Shown here in pieces: positions 1 through 5,306 of a stretch of DNA of 5,353 bases (its first letter is position 1; each line of letters starts with the position of its first letter). The position numbers and the translations under genes were made by a program. Source of the DNA: an uncultured Eubacteriales bacterium. GTDB taxonomy: Bacteria; Bacillota; Clostridia; Christensenellales; Aristaeellaceae. Location of the stretch: contig USCR01000154.1 in NCBI GenBank assembly GCA_900553295.1, positions 1 to 5,353 of the forward strand, given 5' to 3'. The notes under the pieces are model-generated. The model saw only the letters and a list, made by a program, of their open reading frames with translations. It made no database searches and was not told the origin of the DNA.

Positions 1-129
1 GGGGGGCATAGGGGGGAGGTCGGAATCCCCCCTGCCCCCCTGGCCGGCGGAGCCAACCCCCGGAGAAAAAACATCTCATGGGTTCGCCGACGACCCTTTA
101 CAACACCTCAACACTCCAGCTCTGATACC
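1..129. other. Gene-free left edge with G-tract/C-tract inverted repeats
   Basis: No supportable gene lies here. Two runs of six G (1-6 and 11-16) are answered by two runs of six C (27-32 and 35-40), so the first 40 bases can fold into a two-step hairpin with a 10-base loop. Neither strand has a T-run next to it, so it does not look like an intrinsic terminator. Bases 41-129 are plain spacer downstream of the isomerase gene's terminator. The hairpin could belong to an intergenic repeat family, but one copy in one window cannot show that. Confidence 0.4.
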
Positions 130-154
130 GTGCATCCTTTCCTCCAAAAACCTG

Positions 155-194
155 AAAAAGCCGGTGGCCACGTTTTTCATCGTAGCCACCGGCT
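155..194 (-). terminator. Intrinsic terminator of the parvulin lipoprotein gene
   Basis: Bases 159-168 and 185-194 form a ten-base-pair GC-rich stem. After one mismatch it continues with ACG/CGT (170-172 with 181-183) around an eight-base loop. On the minus strand the stem is followed by a T-run (the A-run at 155-159), which is the classic rho-independent layout. It starts 13 bases after the stop codon of the isomerase gene, so it ends that transcript. Confidence 0.88.
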
Positions 195-207
195 CCTTAT
201 TTGTGCA

Positions 208-1809
208 TCAGTTGTCCAGCGCGTTGCGGTTGGTGGTCACCTTGGCCTCCTGGGTCCAGGTCTCCACCTGCGCGGCGTAGGTCTCATCTTGCTTGGTTGC
301 CAGCAGGGACGCCTCCAGCCCATCCCGGACAGCATCCAGGCCCACGGGGCCCTGCTGCACATCCGCGGCATAGAGCAGGATATGCGTGCCAAACTGGGTG
401 CGCACCTGGCCGGACACATCGCCCACATTCTCCAGGGCCAGCGCCGCAGCCAGGAAGTCCGCGTCAAAGGAAGTGTAGCCCTCGCAGACCGCATAGCCGC
501 CATTCTTGCGCGCGGTGCTGTCCGCCGCCATGCCGGGGTCCTCGTTATACTCGTCAATCAGCGCGTCGAAGTCCTCGCCCGCGTCAATCTTGGCCAGGAT
601 CTCCTCGGCCTTGGCATTGAGATGCTTCCAGCCGTTCTCCTTGGCGTTGTTCAGCTGCGTCTCAAAGAAGGCTTTCTCCGCCTGGGCGGTAGCCAGTTCC
701 TTGGCCATTTCCTGCAGGCTCTCGTCAATCTCCTCGGTGAAATTCGCGGTCAGGTCGGAAACGGTGGCCAGGGTGGAGACGGGACGGTCCAACACGGTGG
801 TCACAGATGCCGCTTCGGTATCGGCTTCCGCGTCCTCGGTCGCTTCCGTATCGGTGGTTTCTTCCGCCTCAGGCGCAGCGGTGGGCTCCACGGCCTTGGG
901 CGACTCCATTGCCACACTAACCTGAGCGGCCAGATCATCGGCGGTCAGGGTGGTTTCCGTGCCCAGGGCGCTGATGGCGTTGTTCAGGCTGGTGGTCAGG
1001 GTGGAGACCTCGGTGGTCTTGTCAGAGATCAGGTCCTGCAGGGTATCGATGATCTCCTGGTCCTCCTCGCTGAATTGCAGCAGGATCTGCTTCACCAGAC
1101 GCACGCCAGCAGGCGCATAATACACGGTGCTGCCGTTGTTCAGGGCGCTCACGTAGGACGTGGGCGTGGCGTCATACGTTTCCTGCTGGGAAGCGACCTT
1201 TTCGTCGTAATCCGCCTGCAGTTCTTCCTCGGTCACCACCACGTCCTTGATGGTCTCCTCACGGAGCTTGTCCAGCATCTTGGTGTGCTTATAGCTTGCT
1301 TCCAGCTGTTCGCGGGTATAGCCCATTTCGGCCATGCGGGCTTCCAGGGCAGCGTCCAGCTCGTCACCGGTGAGTTCCGTATCGGCAAACTCCTGGCTTT
1401 GCAGGCTGCTCTTGTTGCTTTCCCAATCGGTGTCCACCGATTCGGCAATTTCCGCCAGCTCCTCCTCGGTAAACTCATTCAGGCCCAGCTCCTGCGCCTT
1501 CAGGGTTTCCACGGCGTCCTCCACCAGCATGTCCATCACATCGTCCTTGGTTTGGGCGATGATGGTGGGATCGGTGGGATCATAGCTATAGCCCAGCCTG
1601 CTGTACAGGTAGGACATGTAGTTCAGCTGGTAGTTTACCTCGTCCAGCACTTCGCCTTTGGTGTACACAATATCCTCGCCGCCGGCGCTGTTGGATACGC
1701 GAACCACTTCCGTGGCGCGGTCCACGGCCTCATCCTTTTCGATCAGGGTGCAACCGGTCAAAAGCATGGTTACGACCAGCATGCACGCCAGAAAAGCCTT
1801 CTTGTGCAC
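208..1809 (-). CDS. Parvulin-type peptidyl-prolyl isomerase lipoprotein, PrsA/SurA-like
   Basis: Predicted extracytoplasmic foldase of 533 residues that would catalyse cis-trans isomerisation of proline bonds in exported proteins. The N-terminus is a lipoprotein signal peptide: basic residues, a hydrophobic stretch, then lipobox LLTGC with Cys20 as the lipidated residue. A helical, Glu-rich SurA-like chaperone region covers about 50-215. The parvulin domain is recognisable in pieces: first strand VRLVKQILLQF (236-246), helix AKAEEILAKIDAGEDF (399-414), EYNEDPG (420-426) and final strand QFGTHILLY (472-480). Between the first two pieces lies an insertion of about 150 residues, helical at both ends with a Thr/Glu/Ala-rich core at 307-335. 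The start is GTG at 1809, because GGAGAG (1817-1822) sits seven bases before it; the in-frame TTG at 1824 has no ribosome binding site and lies over that motif. The gene has its own promoter and terminator. Class is firm; prsA is the nearest name, but orthology is not shown. Confidence 0.9.
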   Translation of the reverse strand: MHKKAFLACMLVVTMLLTGCTLIEKDEAVDRATEVVRVSNSAGGEDIVYTKGEVLDEVNYQLNYMSYLYSRLGYSYDPTDPTIIAQTKDDVMDMLVEDAVETLKAQELGLNEFTEEELAEIAESVDTDWESNKSSLQSQEFADTELTGDELDAALEARMAEMGYTREQLEASYKHTKMLDKLREETIKDVVVTEEELQADYDEKVASQQETYDATPTSYVSALNNGSTVYYAPAGVRLVKQILLQFSEEDQEIIDTLQDLISDKTTEVSTLTTSLNNAISALGTETTLTADDLAAQVSVAMESPKAVEPTAAPEAEETTDTEATEDAEADTEAASVTTVLDRPVSTLATVSDLTANFTEEIDESLQEMAKELATAQAEKAFFETQLNNAKENGWKHLNAKAEEILAKIDAGEDFDALIDEYNEDPGMAADSTARKNGGYAVCEGYTSFDADFLAAALALENVGDVSGQVRTQFGTHILLYAADVQQGPVGLDAVRDGLEASLLATKQDETYAAQVETWTQEAKVTTNRNALDN

Positions 1810-1956
1810 TTTACGTCTCTCCAATCTGTGATAAAAGTGAGTCGGTTACTTCGCCTATTATACTGCATGATGGCCCTGTAAAGCAAGGCAAAATCCTGTT
1901 TTTTCTACCTTGTGTTTGTAAACGAATCATGAACACAGGCCCGGCCGCCAAAGCCC
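1810..1956. other. Spacer between the Ppx/GppA and isomerase genes
   Basis: This 147-base gap holds the isomerase promoter and ribosome binding site. It also has an imperfect inverted repeat (1908-1916 with 1932-1939, one bulge). On the minus strand that repeat is followed by an A-rich stretch rather than a T-run, so no intrinsic terminator for the Ppx/GppA gene is evident. Read-through from ppx into the isomerase gene is therefore possible. Confidence 0.5.
1857..1886 (-). promoter_or_regulatory. Probable sigma-A promoter for the isomerase gene
   Basis: The minus strand has a perfect -10 box TATAAT (plus-strand 1857-1862). A weak -35 box TTGCTT (1881-1886) lies 18 bases upstream. Transcription would start near 1850, leaving a leader of about 40 bases before the GTG at 1809. 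The -10 box is strong evidence; the -35 match is only partial. Confidence 0.65.
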
Positions 1957-2874
1957 TTAGGCCTGGGCGATTTCCCCATGCAGGCCATAGCGGCGCTTCA
2001 TGTAGCCGTCCAGGTTGCCGTATTCGCTTACGCGAATGGTTTGTATCTCCAGCCGCTCCATCACGCTGAGCAGGATGCAAATGCCGTGTACCACAATGTC
2101 CGCCCGGTGCGGCTGCAACCCCGGCAGGCGCAAACGTTCCGCCAGGGGCATGTCCGCCAGGCGCGTGGCCCACGCCTGCGCCGCCTGCCTGGTGAGCAGC
2201 GTGCCGTGCATATAGGTGCGCTCCGTCCAGGGGATTTCCTTTACCATGGCTGCCAGGGTGGTGAAGGTGCCGCCCACGCCGATCCATTTCTCCGGCAGGC
2301 GCAGGTCAGGATAGCGGGCCAGTTCCTCCTCCAGGATGCTGCGGGCCAGGGCGCATACCCCGGGGACATCCGCGCTGGAGGCAATGGGCATGCGCTGGTA
2401 GAGCCGCACCGCGCCCATCTGGCAGCTGAAGGCGCAGTCAATGCGCGCCCCCTGGCCCACCACCACCTCCGTGGAGCCGCCGCCAATGTCCACCACGCCG
2501 CAGTAATCCCCGTCGGTGGCCCCCAGGAAGGATAGGGAAGCCTCCTGGGCGCCGGTGCAAATCTCCAGCTCCAGGCCGGTTTCCTGGCGCAGCAGCGCGG
2601 CAAACTCGCCCTGATTGGCCGCGTCCCTGGTGGCGCTGGTGGCGAACAGGCGGATTTCCTCCGCCCCTTGCTCCCGGGCGGAAAGGGCCATGCGCCGCAC
2701 CGCCGCCGCTGTCTGCGTCATGCTCTCGCCGCTCAGCCGTCCCTGGGCATCCAGCCCCGCAAACAGCCGCGTGCCTTCCCGATCCCGCATTAGCCTGCGT
2801 CCCTGGCCATTGGCAATCTCCGCCAGAAGCATGCGCACCGAATTGGAACCGATCCCGATGACCGCCGCCTTCAT
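1957..2874 (-). CDS. Ppx/GppA family phosphatase (exopolyphosphatase / pppGpp phosphohydrolase type)
   Basis: This 305-residue protein has the actin/Hsp70-like fold of the Ppx/GppA family, whose members hydrolyse polyphosphate or pppGpp in the cytoplasm. Visible landmarks are the phosphate-1 motif GIGSNSVRML (7-16), the region TGAQEASLSF (107-116) holding the likely catalytic Glu111, the phosphate-2 motif VVDIGGGSTE (127-136), GVGGTFTTLAAM (199-210) and the C-terminal HRADIVVHG (256-264) with VSEYGNLDG (282-290). It is the short form, without the C-terminal HD-like domain of E. coli Ppx. Residue 7 is Gly where the family usually has Asp. The start is ATG at 2874, with GGGGGAGG (2883-2890) eight bases upstream; longer in-frame starts would run back into the preceding gene's terminator. 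It follows divIC after that terminator, as is common in Clostridia. Polyphosphate versus (p)ppGpp preference cannot be read from sequence. Confidence 0.92.
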   Translation of the reverse strand: MKAAVIGIGSNSVRMLLAEIANGQGRRLMRDREGTRLFAGLDAQGRLSGESMTQTAAAVRRMALSAREQGAEEIRLFATSATRDAANQGEFAALLRQETGLELEICTGAQEASLSFLGATDGDYCGVVDIGGGSTEVVVGQGARIDCAFSCQMGAVRLYQRMPIASSADVPGVCALARSILEEELARYPDLRLPEKWIGVGGTFTTLAAMVKEIPWTERTYMHGTLLTRQAAQAWATRLADMPLAERLRLPGLQPHRADIVVHGICILLSVMERLEIQTIRVSEYGNLDGYMKRRYGLHGEIAQA

Positions 2875-2950
2875 ACCGCCGACCTCCCCCGTATTTCTTT
2901 GCCGGGCAAACCGTGGGCTATTCCGTTCCCTATGCCTTTGTCCCATGTGC

Positions 2951-2986
2951 AAAAAAGCCATCCCTGTGCCCGCAGCGCAGGGATGG
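2951..2986 (-). terminator. Intrinsic terminator after yabP-yabQ-divIC
   Basis: CCATCCCTG (2958-2966) pairs perfectly with CAGGGATGG (2978-2986), and the stem can extend inward by three more pairs (one G-U) to a five-base loop. On the minus strand a run of six T follows after one C (the A-run 2951-2956). It lies 14 bases beyond the divIC stop codon and separates that operon from the Ppx/GppA gene. Confidence 0.92.
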
Positions 2987-2999
2987 TCCTTGGATGGGT

Positions 3000-3341
3000 T
3001 CAGGGCTCCGTGGCTCCCTGAACCGCGCCGGTCTGTGCCGTATCTTCGTCATACAGCGCGCCGGGATTTACAATTTCAAAGCGCAGCTCTCCAGGGTTGA
3101 CATACTGATAGTCGCTGCGCGCACGGTCCATGATGTAGCTTTCCGTGCCCACCTGGGAAATTTCCTCGGTCAGCTCCTCCTGTTGGCGCACCAGGGCGCT
3201 AAGCTGGCTGGTGAGCGTTTCCTCCCGGGCCCGCAGCTCCACCATGTGCCCGTTTACCTGGTGAACGGCCACAAAAAACGCCGTAAGTGCCGCAACGCAA
3301 ATCAGCGCCAGTTTGGTCCAGCGCATCTCCTTGGCCTGCAT
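3000..3341 (-). CDS. divIC: Septum formation initiator, DivIC/FtsB family
   Basis: Small bitopic membrane protein of 113 residues, predicted to act in the divisome with FtsL and DivIB/FtsQ. A short basic cytoplasmic tail precedes one transmembrane helix (about 9-27). A heptad-like coiled coil follows (about 32-63, rich in Leu, Glu and Gln), then the family's C-terminal signature YIMDRARSDYQYVNPGE (69-85), which matches the usual pattern of Ile, Ala-Arg, Tyr-Val and Pro-Gly-Glu. The tail (91-113) is acidic and probably disordered. The start is ATG at 3341, preceded by a GGGAG motif nine bases upstream; Met6 is a possible alternative. It begins 22 bases after the yabQ stop, as the third gene of the yabP-yabQ-divIC operon known from Bacillus and Clostridia. 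The position supports divIC rather than ftsL, although clostridial annotations use both names. Confidence 0.87.
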   Translation of the reverse strand: MQAKEMRWTKLALICVAALTAFFVAVHQVNGHMVELRAREETLTSQLSALVRQQEELTEEISQVGTESYIMDRARSDYQYVNPGELRFEIVNPGALYDEDTAQTGAVQGATEP

Positions 3342-3363
3342 GGGCGACCGCTCCCTTCCATTT

Positions 3364-3813
3364 TCATTCAGGCAATTTTGGTGAAGCAGGCGCCACCGGC
3401 GAAGGAGGCTTCTCCGGCGCGTACGCTTGTTTCTCCGCATTGTAAATGGAATGGTTCGCCTCTGCATGGGCGTTTTCCTGCTGCACGGGAGCGTTTTCCC
3501 CATGTTTTTTTCCATGCAGCCGCCGCCCCAGCCAGGCCACCACGCTCCCCGGGCCCAGCAAATACATCAGCGCCCCCAGCAACACGCCCAGCAGCGCATA
3601 CAGCCGCAGCTGTTCCTCCCGCCAGCGCAGCAGCACGCCCAGCAGCGAGGCCCCCAGGCTTACGGCAAACAGCCCGTCCCAGAGCGCCCCCAGCCCGGGC
3701 ATGCGTCGGCGCACCCAGGAAAGCAGCTGCCACCACGCGCCCAGCCCTATGCCAACCCCCAGCAGGGTCAAAAATACAGCCCCCTGCTGCGGTATGAGAA
3801 ACAGTTTTTCCAT
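3364..3813 (-). CDS. yabQ: Spore cortex biosynthesis protein YabQ
   Basis: Integral membrane protein of 149 residues. In Bacillus subtilis YabQ is made in the mother cell and is needed for spore cortex formation. Three hydrophobic segments are visible at about 11-33, 43-63 and 71-95. The stretch REEQLRLYALLGVLLGALMY (65-84) matches the conserved family core (Arg-x-Tyr followed by a Gly-rich helix), and Trp45-Asp46 fits the conserved Trp-Asp ahead of the second segment. The C-terminus is a basic patch (97-104) followed by a hydrophilic Gln/Asn/Ala- and Pro-rich tail (105-149), probably disordered. The ATG at 3813 is only five bases after the yabP stop. Its Shine-Dalgarno TAAGGA includes the yabP stop codon, which suggests coupled translation. 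Identification rests on the core motif, the topology and the position between yabP and divIC. Confidence 0.9.
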   Translation of the reverse strand: MEKLFLIPQQGAVFLTLLGVGIGLGAWWQLLSWVRRRMPGLGALWDGLFAVSLGASLLGVLLRWREEQLRLYALLGVLLGALMYLLGPGSVVAWLGRRLHGKKHGENAPVQQENAHAEANHSIYNAEKQAYAPEKPPSPVAPASPKLPE

Positions 3814-3818
3814 GGTCC

Positions 3819-4100
3819 TTACTTCAGCGCCCGGCGCAGCAGGCTACCCCGGCGTTTTCCCCCATTGCCCTCGTAGTGCAAGCCGTCGATGGTTCCCTCC
3901 AGGGACAGCTTGCCCTCCTCCAGCAGCAGGCTGGACACATGCAGTCCCGCGCCGCTGAGGATCAGCCGCCCGCCGTGGGTGCTGAGCACAATCTGTCCAT
4001 CATCGAAGCTCTCCACCTCCGTAACGCCGGTAATCATGGCCTTTTCCCGTTTTTCCAAAATCAGGCCGTAGTTCGGCTGCTGCGCCGCTTCTTCCCGCAT
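3819..4100 (-). CDS. yabP: Sporulation protein YabP
   Basis: Small soluble protein of 93 residues in the YabP/YqfC family; YabP is required for spore cortex formation in B. subtilis and is expressed in the mother cell under sigma-E. The family core is clear: LEKREKAMITGVTEVESFDD (15-34), then IVLSTHGGRLILSGAGLHV (37-55), then LSLEGTIDGLHYE (65-77), a beta-rich domain. The basic C-terminus (81-93) is typical. The ATG at 4100 is chosen because AAGGGGGAG (4107-4115) is well placed before it and the family homology begins just inside; the frame stays open further upstream without a better site. It heads the operon here: yabO and hup, often next to it in Clostridia, are not upstream, where a divergent acyltransferase-like gene lies instead. 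Confidence 0.93.
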   Translation of the reverse strand: MREEAAQQPNYGLILEKREKAMITGVTEVESFDDGQIVLSTHGGRLILSGAGLHVSSLLLEEGKLSLEGTIDGLHYEGNGGKRRGSLLRRALK

Positions 4101-4283
4101 GGTAGGCTCCCCCTTCCTGTGGTTCCTGCACCGCATCCTATGCGGCAAACCTTGGCGGCAGAACCTTTTCACCCATGGCAAAACCATTGACAAATTCCGG
4201 CCCGTGGCTACAATAGGAATGTGGTTCATTTCATTTATTCGCAATCATACCGGCCACAGTTTCCCCATGAAAGGAAGGATTCC
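4101..4283. promoter_or_regulatory. Divergent control region between yabP and the E2-like gene
   Basis: A 183-base intergenic region serves both directions. The plus-strand sigma-A promoter is listed separately. In the yabP leader there is an inverted repeat, CCGCAT-CCT-ATGCGG (4131-4145), that could be a small operator or leader hairpin. On the minus strand this repeat contains CATAGGAT, which resembles a sigma-E -10 element, but I find no acceptable -35 partner. The yabP promoter is therefore unresolved. Confidence 0.5.
4187..4214 (+). promoter_or_regulatory. Sigma-A promoter of the E2-like gene
   Basis: A perfect -35 box TTGACA (4187-4192), a 16-base spacer and a near-perfect -10 box TACAAT (4209-4214) stand upstream of the plus-strand gene. 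The predicted start near 4221 gives a leader of about 63 bases. A housekeeping promoter this close to consensus suggests vegetative expression, unlike the sporulation operon facing it. Confidence 0.82.
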
Positions 4284-5207
4284 ATGTTTGGCTATCGACC
4301 GGACGGACGGCGGATCAGCAGCATTGATCCCATTGTCCGCATGACCCCCTACCTGATGCCCATGCGATGCGACGCCCAGGTTTTCCTGCAGCACAAGGTG
4401 GATTACGAAAAGCTGGCGCGTTACATTGCCGCCCAGAGCAACAAGGGCGAAAAGATCACCTTCATGAACATCATCGTTGCCGCCTATGTGCGCGCGGTGA
4501 GCCAGCATCCGGAAGTCAACCGCTTCATCATGAACAAGCAATACTACTCCCGGAACAACTGCACCGTTTCCTTCACCATGCTCAAGGACCCCCATAACGC
4601 TGACGGCGGAGAAACCGTGGTCAAGATTCGCTTCGACCCCACCGATACCATTTACGACGTACGCGACCGCATGAGCGCTCAGGTGGAGGCCAACCGCGGC
4701 GTAGAGCAAAAGAACTTTGCGGACAAGCTGGCCAGGGGGGTACTGGCTGTGCCCTGCGTACCCACGCTGGTGGTGGGGTTGGTTCGCCTGCTGGACCGCT
4801 ATGGTCTATGCCCCGGCGCGCTGCTGGATGAGCTGCCCTTCCACACGGGCATGTTTATCACCAACAATGCCTCCATTGGGCTGCATCACGTTAACCATCA
4901 CATTTACAATTTTGGTTCCACCAGCCTGTTCTTTGGCATGGGTACGGTGGAACGCAGCGTGGTGCTGGACGGTGACGGCAAGCCTCGGCTGAAGCGGATG
5001 CTCCCCATTGGCATTACCGCCGATGAGCGCGTATGCTCCGGTGCCCATTACGCCGGTTTCTTTGCCACCATGTCCTCCCATCTGAACAATCCCGAGCTAT
5101 TGGAAGCGCCCCCGGAGGCCGTTCGCTACGACCCCAAGGTGGAGTATCACGAGCCGAAGATTCGGGAGCGTCAGGTGACCACGGAGAAGGCTACTGTTTC
5201 TGCTTAA
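4284..5207 (+). CDS. Stand-alone 2-oxo acid dehydrogenase E2 catalytic-domain / CAT-like protein with altered active site
   Basis: Protein of 307 residues with the chloramphenicol acetyltransferase-like fold of the E2 acyltransferase core, which moves acyl groups to CoA. It has no lipoyl or subunit-binding domain. Family landmarks: MTPYLMPMRCDAQVFL (20-35), ITFMNIIVAAYVRAV (58-72), HPEVNRFI (75-82), FHTGMFITNNASIG (186-199), the His-rich stretch HHVNHHIYNFGSTS (201-214) and the C-terminal DERVCSGAHYAGFF (247-260) before HLNNPELL. That last motif aligns with DHRxxDG of E2 enzymes, so the catalytic His is Glu248 and the Asp is Ser252. It may be inactive, or use a different base such as one of His201, 202, 205 or 206. 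The start is ATG at 4284, with AAGGAAGG (4271-4278) just upstream; an earlier in-frame GTG at 4221 lacks a site. No E1 or E3 genes are nearby. The fold is firm; substrate and activity are unknown. Confidence 0.85.
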   Translation: MFGYRPDGRRISSIDPIVRMTPYLMPMRCDAQVFLQHKVDYEKLARYIAAQSNKGEKITFMNIIVAAYVRAVSQHPEVNRFIMNKQYYSRNNCTVSFTMLKDPHNADGGETVVKIRFDPTDTIYDVRDRMSAQVEANRGVEQKNFADKLARGVLAVPCVPTLVVGLVRLLDRYGLCPGALLDELPFHTGMFITNNASIGLHHVNHHIYNFGSTSLFFGMGTVERSVVLDGDGKPRLKRMLPIGITADERVCSGAHYAGFFATMSSHLNNPELLEAPPEAVRYDPKVEYHEPKIRERQVTTEKATVSA

Positions 5208-5214
5208 ATAAGAT

Positions 5215-5250
5215 GCCGCAGTCGTTTTGGAAGAGACTGCGGCGTTTTTT
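5215..5250 (+). terminator. Intrinsic terminator of the E2-like gene
   Basis: GCCGCAGTC (5215-5223) pairs perfectly with GACTGCGGC (5235-5243) around an 11-base loop, followed by G and six T (5244-5250). It starts eight bases after the stop codon and should end transcription of this single-gene unit. Confidence 0.92.
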
Positions 5251-5306
5251 GATGGGTGGGCGGTTGTTTTTTGCTGCAATAAGGAAATTGTTGCTTGGGG
5301 GAGGTT

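Noticed and set aside
805..891. Thr/Glu/Ala-rich stretch as a tandem coding repeat or CRISPR-like array
   Set aside because: The composition is biased but there is no regular repeat unit or spacer pattern. It is a low-complexity linker inside the isomerase protein.
130..1881. Very long open frame on the plus strand opposite the isomerase gene
   Set aside because: Its translation is rich in Gly, His, Leu and Val with no recognisable domain. It is antisense to a gene with a lipobox, parvulin motifs, ribosome binding site, promoter and terminator. Long antisense frames are expected in GC-rich coding DNA.
1908..1939. Inverted repeat as terminator of the Ppx/GppA gene
   Set aside because: The stem is short, AT-rich and bulged, and on the coding strand it is followed by a run of A, not T.
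1810..2287. Minus-strand open frame overlapping the Ppx/GppA gene and the isomerase promoter
   Set aside because: It is a different frame of the Ppx/GppA coding sequence with Gly/His/Ala-rich shadow composition, and it runs across the promoter region. No family motif is visible.
2875..2961. N-terminal extension of the Ppx/GppA protein by 29 residues
   Set aside because: The extension would begin inside the upstream terminator stem, has no ribosome binding site and precedes the point where family homology starts. The ATG at 2874 has an ideal site.
3342..3515. N-terminal extension of the DivIC-like protein by 58 residues
   Set aside because: It overlaps the end of yabQ and is Arg-rich shadow sequence. 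The family's short cytoplasmic tail and a ribosome binding site fit the ATG at 3341.
4131..4145. Sigma-E promoter for yabP built on CATAGGAT
   Set aside because: The -10-like element is only a partial match and there is no plausible -35 element 13-15 bases upstream, so I list it only as an unresolved possibility.
4245..4709. Minus-strand open frame opposite the E2-like gene
   Set aside because: Its His/Gly/Val-rich translation is a typical shadow, and the plus-strand gene has clear family motifs, promoter and ribosome binding site.
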